Shown here piece after piece: positions 8,744-16,440 of a DNA stretch of 27,282 nucleotides. Both the position numbers and the translations under genes were made by a program. This DNA comes from Deltaproteobacteria bacterium. GTDB taxonomy: Bacteria; Desulfobacterota; Desulfobacteria; Desulfobacterales; SURF-15. Location of the stretch: assembly GCA_024644775.1 (NCBI GenBank), contig JAHEHB010000017.1, positions 1 to 27,282 of the forward strand, in the 5' to 3' direction. The notes beneath the pieces are model-generated. The model worked only from the letters and a program-made list of their open reading frames with translations, was not told where the DNA came from and did no database searches. How positions within the stretch are numbered: position 1 is the stretch's first letter; the number at the start of each line of letters is the position of its first letter.

Positions 8744-9271
8744 ATGCTGGATGTCTCAGTAGCTTATAACCGATATAAATTTTTGGGAAACGAATTTCTC
8801 ACCTGGTTGTGGTTTATCACCGAAACCGATCAAGACCGGTTGCGTCAATATGATCCCAATCTCGTTTCCCTCACTGTGGGCAGCCGCATGGTGTTTGAAA
8901 ACATCCGCACCAATACCAAAGAAACCATTACCATCAAAGGCGACGAAGCCAATATGGAAGAAGGCTTACTGGCGCTTAGAAAAGGAGCCGCCGTTGCGGA
9001 AATGCACTTGTCGTATAAAGCTGGCGCACAACACTGGCAATTCAGCCTAAAAGGCGAAAGTTTGAATATCTCCACCCTGAAACTGCCGGAGACCGGGCAT
9101 ATGGAAACGCCGGACGATCTCGAGGGGGTCGTCCTCGAAAAAATCTATCTGATGGAAAAAATCGTTTTGCTGGTGAATAACCTCTTTTCCCATTTCGTGA
9201 AGCTGCGTGTATCCGATGACTGGAACGCCAAAACGATTCCCCAGCTCCGGAAATGGGTGGCGTCATCATAA
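8744..9271 (+). CDS. Probable C-terminal part of a split RdgC
   Basis: 175 residues, starting 3 bases after the upstream stop; its ribosome binding site (GAGGAG) lies inside the end of the upstream gene, so the two are translationally linked. It opens with a Tyr/Phe/Trp-rich segment (FLGNEFLTWLWF), then has a segment that lines up by eye with the RdgC C-terminal third: GDEANMEEGLLALRKG against the E. coli QDLTSEEIAVHIEAGK stretch, followed by a strand pair, SLNISTLKLPE against SLKRLKFCDE, and a final helix (EKIVLLVNNLF). It ends 18 bases from the convergent DUF1015 gene. If the RdgC match is wrong, this is an uncharacterised partner of the preceding gene. Confidence 0.55.
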   Translation: MLDVSVAYNRYKFLGNEFLTWLWFITETDQDRLRQYDPNLVSLTVGSRMVFENIRTNTKETITIKGDEANMEEGLLALRKGAAVAEMHLSYKAGAQHWQFSLKGESLNISTLKLPETGHMETPDDLEGVVLEKIYLMEKIVLLVNNLFSHFVKLRVSDDWNAKTIPQLRKWVASS

Positions 9272-9289
9272 GAAAGCCCCCCAGATCTT

Positions 9290-10531
9290 TTAAAGCATCC
9301 GCACGAATAGGCCGGATCGCACCTTCGGATCGAAACATGTGGACTTGGGCGGCATAACCTTATCGACGTCGGCAACCGCCATGAGCTCGTCGATGGAAGT
9401 CGGGTAGATCGCAAACGCCACACGTTGGCCACCCTTCGAGCACCGAGCTTCGAGCTCATCAATTCCAAACGTTCCCGCTACATATTCGATTCTCGGATCG
9501 GTGCGGGGGTCATCGATCCCGAGTAGGGGTTGAAGAATATGATCATGAAGAATCATCACGTCCAGGGAATCAACCGGATCATTCGAATTCACGATGCGGG
9601 GTTTTGCGGTCAACCGGTACCAACGATGATCGAGGAACATCGTCATCTCCCGTCGCCGGCGTGGTGCGGCATGTTCCACCGAAAGTGGCTCGACTTCGAA
9701 CGATTGCTTTAATCGGTCGAGAAATTTCTCGACCGGCCAGTTGTTCAGATCTTTGATGCAACGATTGTATGAGAGAATGCGCAGCTCCGTGGCGGGAAAA
9801 AGCGCAACCAGTAAAAAGTTATAGGGCTCTTCTCCTGTGTGGTGGGAATTTTTCGTGCGCATCATCGATGCATAGCGCGATCCGGCTGCACAACGGTGGT
9901 GTCCGTCGGTCAGGTATGTAACCGGCACATCTGCAAAATAGTTTATCAACTCTCTCTGAACAGCTTCCTCACCAATGCACCAGATGGATTGAACAACACC
10001 ATCTTCGGAGACAAAGTCGATGATGGGCTCCGTCCGCGTGAAATTCGCCACCAGATCACTGATCACCGATCTCTCCTTGTAAGCGAGGCAGACGGGACTC
10101 GAGCTCACCCCCACGACTTCTTGATATCGGGTCAATTGATCTTCCTTATCTCGCCGGGTGTTCTCATGTTTCCTGATCACCCCATCGTCGTACGCTTCGA
10201 TGGGTACTTCGGCGACAAAACCCGTTTGTATGTGCCCACGCACGCTCAAGCGATAGATATAGAAACACGATGTATCGGTATACGTGTAGACGCCTTCACC
10301 GATGAGCGCCTTGAGCTTCGCCGAGTTAGATTCCAACAGCGCTTCCTGGGTAGGGCGGATATTATCGGTAAACTCCTCGATCGACCGAAGCACGTTGAGG
10401 TAGCTTTTAGGGTTGTGTTTCGCATATTCGTAACGTTGGGCAGGGGTGAGCGTGTCGTAAGCGGGTGATACGACCTCCCCGGCATACTCGGGCCTTACGA
10501 TGTAACCCCTAAACGGTCTTACTCTCGACAT
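9290..10531 (-). CDS. DUF1015 family protein linked to serine synthesis
   Basis: 413 residues from the ATG at 10531, which has AGGGA 7 bases upstream; the frame continues to a TTG at 10594, but that stretch is a 12-base tandem repeat and is unlikely to be coding. DUF1015 members begin with a VRPFRGY-like motif, then SPAYDTL and NPKSYLNV, as here, and carry a DGHHR motif (residues 209-213). The family has no agreed function; it often lies beside serC and serA, as it does here as the last gene of the run. DGHHR recalls the ParB-fold free-serine kinases (SerK), so a serine/phosphoserine role is a reasonable but unproven inference. Ends 18 bases from the convergent RdgC-like ORF. Confidence 0.85.
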   Translation of the reverse strand: MSRVRPFRGYIVRPEYAGEVVSPAYDTLTPAQRYEYAKHNPKSYLNVLRSIEEFTDNIRPTQEALLESNSAKLKALIGEGVYTYTDTSCFYIYRLSVRGHIQTGFVAEVPIEAYDDGVIRKHENTRRDKEDQLTRYQEVVGVSSSPVCLAYKERSVISDLVANFTRTEPIIDFVSEDGVVQSIWCIGEEAVQRELINYFADVPVTYLTDGHHRCAAGSRYASMMRTKNSHHTGEEPYNFLLVALFPATELRILSYNRCIKDLNNWPVEKFLDRLKQSFEVEPLSVEHAAPRRRREMTMFLDHRWYRLTAKPRIVNSNDPVDSLDVMILHDHILQPLLGIDDPRTDPRIEYVAGTFGIDELEARCSKGGQRVAFAIYPTSIDELMAVADVDKVMPPKSTCFDPKVRSGLFVRML

Positions 10532-10554
10532 CCAAGAATCCCTTTCTATCTCCT

Positions 10555-10592
10555 GATCAATCTTTAGATCAATCTTTTGATCGATGCTGATC
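10555..10592. repeat. 12-base tandem GATC repeat before DUF1015
   Basis: Four GATC sites lie at 10555, 10567, 10579 and 10589. The first two units are GATCAATCTTTA and GATCAATCTTTT, a 12-base period, followed by more degenerate copies. The array fills most of the 75-base gap between the serC stop and the DUF1015 start. Confidence 0.6.
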
Positions 10593-10606
10593 AATGAATC
10601 CGATTG

Positions 10607-11692
10607 TTACGCGTTGTTCTCTTGAAATGTCTTCATGAAGTCCGCCAGCGCTTGTGCGGCCTCCATGGGCACCGCACTGTAAACGCTTGCCCGGCAGCCC
10701 CCAACGCTGCGGTGCCCCTTTAGGTTCACCAAACCCGCCGCGGTCGCTTCAGAGAGAAACTTTACTTCCAGCGTTTCCCGTGGTAAACGAAACACGACGT
10801 TCATGTGCGACCTGCATCGATGGTCCACCGGGCATTGGTAATAACCATCGCTGTTGTCGATGGCTTTATAGACAAACCCTGCCTTGTTGACGGCCTCGCC
10901 CTCGATGGCGATTAGACCGCCCTTGGCTTTCATCCATTTTAACACCTTGCCGACCATGTAAATGGCAAAAACCGGCGGGGTGTTGAACAACGATTCTTTG
11001 TCACAGTGAACGTCGTATCGCAGGTACCTGGCGATATTCTTATTCGTATCAGCGAGTATCGCCTTTCGCACAAATACAATGGTTACACCGGAGGGCCCCA
11101 GATTTTTCTGGACACCGCCATAGACGAGATCGAATCGTTCCCAAGGAATCGGGCGCGCCATAAACTCGGAACTCATGTCAGCCACCAAGGGAACGTCGGT
11201 CGAAGGCCACTCGGGGAAGCGAATACCCCCAATCGTCTCGTTGGTGGTGATATGCAGGTAACGCGTATTTTCCTTAAGTACGAGTTCCTGGTTAGAGGGC
11301 ATCCGTGTGTACCCACTCTCCTGACCGTCCCAAGCCGTGTAAGTATCCCCGTAGTGTTTGGCATCGTCCATGGCACCTTGTGCCCATGATCCGGAATTGA
11401 CATAGGCGGCTCGCAGTCCTGGCTTTAGAAGATTCATCGGCACCATCCCGAACTGCAGTGTCGCGCCACCCTGGATAAAAAGTACGGCAAATTCGTCCGG
11501 CGCTTGGAATATCTCGGATGCCAGGCTCATGGTTTCATGGTGCACGGCATCATATTCCTTGCCTCGATGGCTCATTTCGATCAAGGACATACCGGTCCCA
11601 TGATAGTCAACGAACTCCACTTGCGCTTCTTCCAAGACTTCCAGCGGCAGAGCGCAAGGTCCCGGAGCAAAATTATACATGCGTTTTGTCAT
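10607..11692 (-). CDS. serC: Phosphoserine aminotransferase
   Basis: PLP-dependent transfer of the amino group from glutamate to 3-phosphohydroxypyruvate, the second step of serine synthesis; the same fold also serves pyridoxal phosphate synthesis in some bacteria. 361 residues, standard length. Seen: N-terminal NFAPGPCALP, SHRGKEYD, substrate-site segment IQGGATLQF, the PLP lysine in YGGVQKNLGPSG (K196), and the C-terminal LKGHRSVGGCRASVYSA signature. The ATG at 11692 has AAGGAGAG about 5 bases upstream. It lies between serA (78 bases upstream) and the DUF1015 gene (75 bases downstream), so SerA and SerC are probably made from one transcript. Confidence 0.97.
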   Translation of the reverse strand: MTKRMYNFAPGPCALPLEVLEEAQVEFVDYHGTGMSLIEMSHRGKEYDAVHHETMSLASEIFQAPDEFAVLFIQGGATLQFGMVPMNLLKPGLRAAYVNSGSWAQGAMDDAKHYGDTYTAWDGQESGYTRMPSNQELVLKENTRYLHITTNETIGGIRFPEWPSTDVPLVADMSSEFMARPIPWERFDLVYGGVQKNLGPSGVTIVFVRKAILADTNKNIARYLRYDVHCDKESLFNTPPVFAIYMVGKVLKWMKAKGGLIAIEGEAVNKAGFVYKAIDNSDGYYQCPVDHRCRSHMNVVFRLPRETLEVKFLSEATAAGLVNLKGHRSVGGCRASVYSAVPMEAAQALADFMKTFQENNA

Positions 11693-11770
11693 GAAAGCTC
11701 TCCTTATTCGCTGGCAATTCGTGCCGGTTCAGTCAAACCGAGCGGTGTTCGCGTCCGCCCTATGACTCAT

Positions 11771-12739
11771 TCAAACATCCATGTTAACACAGTTAAGGAT
11801 CCTACCATCTTCGAACGCATCCAAAATTTGGCGTACCCCTCCAGCAACCGCGTCTTGAGCTTGTTCGGTTGAAGCGCCGATGTGGTGTGTCCCGTAAACG
11901 TTTGGGTGCTGAGCCAGCGCTGACTGAAACGCTGCGGTTCCGCTTGCGGGCTCTTCTGCGTAAACGTCCAACCCGGTTCGTATGCCCTTTTTGTCCATGG
12001 CTGCAATCAACGCCGTTTCATTCACCACATCCCCCCGTGAAGTATTCAATATAATCGTCCCCGGCTTCATGCAATCCAGCAGTTCATGTCCAACCAGCCC
12101 CTTGGTCTCCTCAGCCGCAGGAACATGGAAGGTAAGAATATCCACCTGTTCTGCCAATGCCGCAAGGCTGTCTACGAACGCAACACCGATTTCGGCGAGA
12201 CGGGTCTTTGTTACCCGTGATCGGCCGGATTTACGAATAGCGAGAATTTTTAGCCCAAAAGCGCTCGCCCGCTCTGCTACCGCTAACCCAATGGCACCAA
12301 GTCCAACGATCCCGATCGTCTTTCCATAAACGCCACGCGCCTCGGAGTAACGCTTCTTGTCCCAATGTCCACGGCGCAAATCCATGACATTATCCGGAAT
12401 CCTACGATCGATCGCAAGCAACAGACCGATCGTAAGTTCAGCGACCGCAATTGCGTTTTTTCCGGGAACGTTGCAGACATAGATCCTTCTATTCGCGGCA
12501 GTCTGTTTGTCTATTGTATTTGTTCCGGCCCCGGCACGAATGACAATCTTCAAACGGTCCGCGGCTTCAATGGTATTTGTCGTAATTCGGGTGCTGCGAA
12601 CGATAAGTGCATCGTAACCGGCAATCGCTTCCGGCAAATCGTCCGCCACGAGTTCCGGCTTAAGTACACAATGATGCCCCTTCTCCTGGAGTATTTCAAG
12701 ATGCTTTTCGGGAAACTTGTCAGCAAATAGAATCTTCAT
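11771..12739 (-). CDS. serA: D-3-phosphoglycerate dehydrogenase, short form
   Basis: Oxidises 3-phosphoglycerate to 3-phosphohydroxypyruvate, the entry step of serine synthesis. Seen: 2-hydroxyacid dehydrogenase NAD site GIVGLGAIGLAVA, catalytic arginine in LNTSRGDVVNE, the DVYAEEP glutamate and the catalytic histidine in THHIGAS (H286). At 322 residues it lacks the C-terminal ACT and intervening domains of long SerA, so serine feedback through ACT is not expected. The start at 12739 (MKILFADKF) has AAGGA 7 bases upstream and is preferred to an in-frame ATG at 12766. Other hydroxyacid dehydrogenases share the motifs; pairing with serC supports SerA. The upstream gene ends 31 bases away. Confidence 0.9.
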   Translation of the reverse strand: MKILFADKFPEKHLEILQEKGHHCVLKPELVADDLPEAIAGYDALIVRSTRITTNTIEAADRLKIVIRAGAGTNTIDKQTAANRRIYVCNVPGKNAIAVAELTIGLLLAIDRRIPDNVMDLRRGHWDKKRYSEARGVYGKTIGIVGLGAIGLAVAERASAFGLKILAIRKSGRSRVTKTRLAEIGVAFVDSLAALAEQVDILTFHVPAAEETKGLVGHELLDCMKPGTIILNTSRGDVVNETALIAAMDKKGIRTGLDVYAEEPASGTAAFQSALAQHPNVYGTHHIGASTEQAQDAVAGGVRQILDAFEDGRILNCVNMDV

Positions 12740-12770
12740 GTTCAAATCCTTTTCTATGCAATTCATCCCA

Positions 12771-13799
12771 CTATGACTTACCGAAAGGACAAACCGGAAA
12801 TTTGCAATCGCGGCAGTTTAAACAGAGCCCTCCATGCCCCATGCGGGCGATCTCTTTTCTATCAAGTTTTTCACCGGCCAATATCCTTGGTAAAACAAGA
12901 TCCAATACGGTCGTTTCGTGATAAATCCCGCAAGCGGGTACCCCCAGAACCGGGGTATCCCCTACATAGCCGATCATAAACATGGAGCCGGGAAGCACCG
13001 GTGCGCCATATAAATGCAACTCGCCGGCGGCTTTTTCGATACCCAACCGAGTGACGTCATCCGGATCGACCGACATACCGCCTGTTGTGAGGACAAGGTC
13101 TGCCCCTAGACCAAGAAGTCTTTTTATCTCATCCCCGATGACCACTGCATCATCAGGCGCAAATCCGACATCGACTATTTCAGAACCGAAATCGAATATC
13201 TTTTTTCGTAGAATCGGTTCGAATTGATCGACGATCAGGCCGGTAAAAATCTCGTTTCCGGTAATTACAATGCCGACTTTCGCTTTTCGAAACGGCATGA
13301 CTTTAAATAGGCCACCGACAGCCCGAGAAATGGAAACAGCGCTGTCCACAAGATCTTTCCGGATAACCAGGGGAATTGCGCGTGTCGCGGCAACCATTGC
13401 ACCTTTTTTTACGACCGAATGGTTGTGCATGGAAGCACACATCACCTCCCCGAGCATATTGACTTGTGTCAATGCCTCCACATCAACCTTAAGAAGACCG
13501 TCGATTTGAGCAATGAGTTTCAGCTTTCCTTCTTCGGGTTCACCCTGGGGGCTGACACCCGCGTCACAAAACGCGTCCGCCAACGCTGCGGCAGCATCAT
13601 TTTCGTGAAGGTATCCTTTTTCGATATTGAAAACATAGATATGCTGCTTTCCCAACCTCCTAAAGTGACAGATATCGGTTTTCCGGATTTTGTGACCTTT
13701 CTTAAATGCCCTGCCTTTAAATTCATTTTTCCGGATTTCCGTAACGTCATGGCCCAGTAAAAGCCCCACCGCATCTTCGATTTTAACAATTTTATTCAT
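12771..13799 (-). CDS. Molybdopterin-binding-domain protein with four-Cys tail
   Basis: 342 residues. The central part (about 165-310) is a MoaB/MoeA/CinA-type molybdopterin-binding fold: VGIVITGNEIFTG, LVLTTGGMSVDPDDVT and LPGSMFMIGYVGDTPVLGVP. The N-terminal 160 residues contain a MoeA-like leader (VGLLLGHDVTEI) but lack full MoeA domains. The last 20 residues carry C326, C329, C332 and C337 (C-x2-C-x2-C-x4-C), suiting an Fe-S cluster or zinc. The family is common in anaerobes, usually as an uncharacterised molybdopterin-binding protein; a role in Mo/W cofactor handling is inference. No clear ribosome binding site precedes the ATG; the intergenic repeat at 13809-13840 lies only 9 bases upstream and may have displaced it. 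Confidence 0.8.
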   Translation of the reverse strand: MNKIVKIEDAVGLLLGHDVTEIRKNEFKGRAFKKGHKIRKTDICHFRRLGKQHIYVFNIEKGYLHENDAAAALADAFCDAGVSPQGEPEEGKLKLIAQIDGLLKVDVEALTQVNMLGEVMCASMHNHSVVKKGAMVAATRAIPLVIRKDLVDSAVSISRAVGGLFKVMPFRKAKVGIVITGNEIFTGLIVDQFEPILRKKIFDFGSEIVDVGFAPDDAVVIGDEIKRLLGLGADLVLTTGGMSVDPDDVTRLGIEKAAGELHLYGAPVLPGSMFMIGYVGDTPVLGVPACGIYHETTVLDLVLPRILAGEKLDRKEIARMGHGGLCLNCRDCKFPVCPFGKS

Positions 13800-13808
13800 T
13801 TTTCTATA

Positions 13809-13840
13809 CTTGGCAAACCGGGACGTTGCGAAATTGGCGC
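13809..13840. repeat. Intergenic repeat unit, copy 1
   Basis: This 32-base unit (core CAAACCGGGACGTTGCGAAA) fills most of the 42-base gap between the diiron protein and molybdopterin genes. It matches the right arm of the palindrome in 15280-15594 (ACAAACTGGGACGTT then GGAATTGGC at 15534-15559) and, inverted, its left arm (15422-15452). Three related copies in two intergenic regions point to a dispersed repeat family. Confidence 0.7.
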
Positions 13841-13841
13841 T

Positions 13842-14309
13842 TTAGTCACCCATTTCAGCCATAAAGTCATCGTATTTTGTTTCCAAAGCCAATTTGTGTT
13901 TGGCTTCTTCCTGACAAAGCACTTTAAACACGTTCTTACTGTGCTCACCTTCCGCCTTTTTTAGTAACTGGTTATAGAGTTCCAAGGCCTTTTCTTCTCG
14001 CTTCATAGCGAGCATGAGAAGTTCGTGGTATGCCATCCCTTGTTTGTATTCCAGTTCAACAACAAAATCGCTTCGTTTAATGTCTGGAATCCAACGAAAC
14101 TTATAATCGGAAATCCCTTCCACCACACCTTTGTTTTTTAATTCTTCAAGCATCGTGTGATGCTTTTTTTCTTCTGCAGCGAATTCCATGAGCATCTGTT
14201 TGGCTCCAGACATGGATTCCTGTTGACTGGCCTCTTTATAGAAAACGGCAGCCTCAATCTCTTTTTCAATGGCAAAATCGATGATATCCCGCACGCTCTC
14301 GAAATTCAT
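13842..14309 (-). CDS. Rubrerythrin-like diiron (ferritin-like) protein
   Basis: About 155 residues, a four-helix bundle with the full diiron ligand set: E-rich helix 1 (IEKEIEAAVFY), EEKKHH in helix 2, REEKALELY in helix 3 and CQEEAKHKLALE in helix 4, i.e. two ExxH pairs. No rubredoxin-like CxxC domain is present, so it is the short ferritin-like form rather than full rubrerythrin. Such proteins in anaerobes take part in peroxide reduction or iron handling; the substrate cannot be told here. An ATG at 14315 is only 2 bases after AAGGAG (14318-14323); the next ATG at 14309 has 8-base spacing and is preferred. Cotranscription with pyrD is likely (46-base gap). Confidence 0.85.
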   Translation of the reverse strand: MNFESVRDIIDFAIEKEIEAAVFYKEASQQESMSGAKQMLMEFAAEEKKHHTMLEELKNKGVVEGISDYKFRWIPDIKRSDFVVELEYKQGMAYHELLMLAMKREEKALELYNQLLKKAEGEHSKNVFKVLCQEEAKHKLALETKYDDFMAEMGD

Positions 14310-14355
14310 TTCCATTTCTCCTTACAAACTCCGGTTTGAGTTTAAATCGCATTAC

Positions 14356-15279
14356 TTATCCTTCCAACGTACCGATAATATCTCTTATTTCAAGAATATT
14401 TCTTTCCCTTAAATATTCATAGATTCCATCGATGATTTCCATGGTTGCGTGTGGGTTTACGAAATTTGCAGTACCCACTTGTATCGCCACAGCGCCGGCA
14501 ATTAAAAACTCCAGGGCATCATGGGCTGTCAAAATACCACCAATGCCCACCACAGGAATCTTGACGGCTCGAACCACCTGCCAGACCATCCGCAAGGCAA
14601 TCGGTTTTATGGCCGGCCCGGAAAGCCCACCTGTGGTATTGGCAAGCTTCGGGCGCCGGGTCTCAATATCCACCGCCATGCCGGTAATCGTATTGATTAG
14701 CGAAATCGCATCCGCACCGGCGTCCTCTACGGCCTTTGCAATATCGGTAATATCCGTGACATTTGGGGAGAGCTTTACCATTACCGGCAGTCGGGTTTGT
14801 TCACGCACCGCGTTGACCACGTCATGCGCCATCTTTGGATCCACACCAAAGGCAACCCCACCCGCTTTCACATTGGGACAAGATATGTTGACCTCAAGTC
14901 CGGAAATATCGCTGATATCATCGAGACGGCGCGCCATTTCAGCATATTCTTCCATCGTCTTCCCGTAAATATTTGCAAAGGTCGGCGTGGAAAGCGCTCT
15001 TATGAACGGAAGCTTGTTCTGAATAAACGCATCGATACCGACATTCTCCAGACCAATGGCATTGAGCATCCCGCATGCCGTTTCTACGACCCGCGGGGGC
15101 GGATTACCTTTGGTCGGCTTTAGTGAAAGCCCTTTTACTATAATTGCTCCCAAGCGATTCAAATCTATGAAATTTTCAAACTCCTGGGCATACCCAAAGG
15201 TTCCGGAGGACGTCATCACAGGATTTTTAAGTTTCACACCTGCAATCTCTACACGAAGATCGGGACGAATCTGCATCAT
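14356..15279 (-). CDS. pyrD: Dihydroorotate dehydrogenase, class 1B catalytic subunit
   Basis: Oxidises dihydroorotate to orotate in pyrimidine synthesis, using FMN. 307 residues, standard for class 1. Seen: [12 protein letters not shown], the FMN/substrate segment [11 protein letters not shown], the active-site cysteine in [11 protein letters not shown] (C134), [19 protein letters not shown] and VVGIGGI. Class 1B enzymes use an Fe-S/FAD partner, PyrK, to reach NAD; no pyrK is in the window. The start could be either of two adjacent ATGs (15279 or 15276); neither has a strong ribosome binding site. First gene of the leftward run, with its promoter expected in 15280-15594. Confidence 0.93.
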   Translation of the reverse strand: MMQIRPDLRVEIAGVKLKNPVMTSSGTFGYAQEFENFIDLNRLGAIIVKGLSLKPTKGNPPPRVVETACGMLNAIGLENVGIDAFIQNKLPFIRALSTPTFANIYGKTMEEYAEMARRLDDISDISGLEVNISCPNVKAGGVAFGVDPKMAHDVVNAVREQTRLPVMVKLSPNVTDITDIAKAVEDAGADAISLINTITGMAVDIETRRPKLANTTGGLSGPAIKPIALRMVWQVVRAVKIPVVGIGGILTAHDALEFLIAGAVAIQVGTANFVNPHATMEIIDGIYEYLRERNILEIRDIIGTLEG

Positions 15280-15594
15280 GTTTTCATCTAATTTTCATCT
15301 GAGGCATTTGAATTTCGTTGAATGTCTGTCTTGACAACTGTATCTTGTGACATGATTGACGTTATTATATAAAGTATCTGCTTATCGAGATCAAGTCACT
15401 CGTTAAAATTTATATGAAAGAGCCTGTTTCACAACGTTTCAGTTTGTTCAAGGTCAAAGAAGATAAAAATTTTAACCACAGGCATACATGGAGTATTTCG
15501 AGGATTAAAATTTTTATCTGACACAGAGATTGGACAAACTGGGACGTTTTGGAATTGGCTCGAAAACCATGCCACAAGAAAAGGATGATCATCC
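15280..15594. other. Divergent intergenic region, pyrD / FMN reductase
   Basis: No gene-like ORF was found in these 315 bases. The right half is the imperfect palindrome listed separately. The left half is AT-rich and must contain the promoters of the divergent genes; TTGACA at 15331-15336 has no good -10 box at 16-18 bases, and TATAAT-like sequence at 15364-15369 on the minus strand lacks a good -35, so no promoter is called. Confidence 0.6.
15422..15561. repeat. Imperfect palindrome, possible MITE-like element
   Basis: A perfect 15-base inverted repeat (15461-15475 with 15505-15519, AGATAAAAATTTTAA and its complement) sits inside a second, imperfect pair (15433-15451 with 15530-15548, core CAGTTTGTTC against GACAAACTG). 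The outer arms run to about 15422 and 15561 and match the unit at 13809-13840. The centre, about 29 bases, has no ORF, and no transposase is nearby. As RNA it would form a long hairpin just upstream of the FMN reductase gene. No target-site duplication was identified. Confidence 0.7.
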
Positions 15595-16440
15595 ATGAAC
15601 AAAGTACTGGGTATACTAGGGTCCCCCCGCCGGCTGGGTAACTGTGAGATTATGGTAAAGGAAATCAGTCGAAATATTATTGAGCCTCATGGGCTAAAAT
15701 TGCTGCGCTTATCGGATTTTAATCTGCTCCCGTGTCGTGGATGTTACCGATGCCTATTTGATGAAGAAGGTTGCCCTCAAACGGATGATTTTCATACCGT
15801 ATTAAATGAGATCATCGATGCAGACGCTTTAATTTTGGCTGCCCCAACCTATTTTCTGGGTCCAAACGGATGTTTAAAAATTTTTCTCGACCGGGGTCTT
15901 TCCTTTTACGCCCATACCGAAAAACTGTGGGGAAAACCTTCTGTGGGGGTCGGTATCGCGGGGATTGTGGGCAGGGAAGGCTACACCATGCTCGGTATCG
16001 AAAGTTTTCTAAAACTCATGTTATCTGAAATCAAATTGTGTAAAATGGTGTATGGTGCATTACCCGGGGAAATCTTTCTCAATGCTGAAAATAAAACAGT
16101 CGCATCCGAACTGGCGGCAGCATTGTTTGGCGCAATCGCAAAAAAACAGACACCAACTTGCCCCTTATGCGGTAGTGATACCTTTCGGTTTATTGACGGA
16201 GAAAACGTCCGCTGTATGTTGTGCAGTAATTCAGGAGGTATGTCGTATCAAGACGGTGTTCCCGTGTTTCATATTGAAAGAAGCGGCCACGAACTGTTCT
16301 TGACCAAAGAAGGCGTACTAAAACACAGAGAGTGGCTCAAGGGCATGAAAGCCCGCTTTATTGAACAAAAAACAGCGCTCAGGGAAACAACCAGCCCCTA
16401 CCGTACGGATGGCGACTGGATCAAACCCCAAGGTTCCTAA
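15595..16440 (+). CDS. NADPH-dependent FMN reductase-like protein, zinc-ribbon tail
   Basis: 281 residues. The N-terminal 180 form a flavodoxin-like fold: GILGSPRRLGNCE for the FMN phosphate, then the cysteine-rich PCRGCYRCLFDEEGC (C47, C50, C53, C60) and DALILAAPTYFLGPNG, all typical of the iron-sulfur flavoprotein/NADPH-FMN reductase group of anaerobes. The four Cys may hold a [4Fe-4S] cluster (inference; spacing is that of the family). The extra C-terminal part has CPLC (C189, C192) and CMLC (C207, C210), a zinc-ribbon or rubredoxin-like knuckle pair, then a basic tail. Substrate unknown; electron transfer or aromatic/quinone reduction is plausible. Its end overlaps the convergent Mrp gene by 20 bases. 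Confidence 0.85.
   Translation: MNKVLGILGSPRRLGNCEIMVKEISRNIIEPHGLKLLRLSDFNLLPCRGCYRCLFDEEGCPQTDDFHTVLNEIIDADALILAAPTYFLGPNGCLKIFLDRGLSFYAHTEKLWGKPSVGVGIAGIVGREGYTMLGIESFLKLMLSEIKLCKMVYGALPGEIFLNAENKTVASELAAALFGAIAKKQTPTCPLCGSDTFRFIDGENVRCMLCSNSGGMSYQDGVPVFHIERSGHELFLTKEGVLKHREWLKGMKARFIEQKTALRETTSPYRTDGDWIKPQGS

Noticed and set aside
9839..10468. Plus-strand ORF of 209 codons inside the DUF1015 region
   Set aside because: Antisense to a gene with clear family motifs and a good ribosome binding site; its own translation has no recognisable motif. The same applies to other long antisense ORFs over ilvB, ilvC, leuA, ilvD and serA.
15331..15360. TTGACA as the -35 box of a promoter for the FMN reductase gene
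   Set aside because: No acceptable -10 box lies 16-18 bases downstream, and the site is more than 230 bases from the gene, with the palindrome in between.
15422..15561. The palindrome as a CRISPR or tRNA-related element
   Set aside because: It has only two inverted arms without regular direct repeats and spacers, and no cloverleaf can be drawn.
16421..16440. Tail-to-tail overlap of the FMN reductase and Mrp genes as a regulatory device
   Set aside because: Short convergent overlaps are common, and no hairpin or other structure was seen there.
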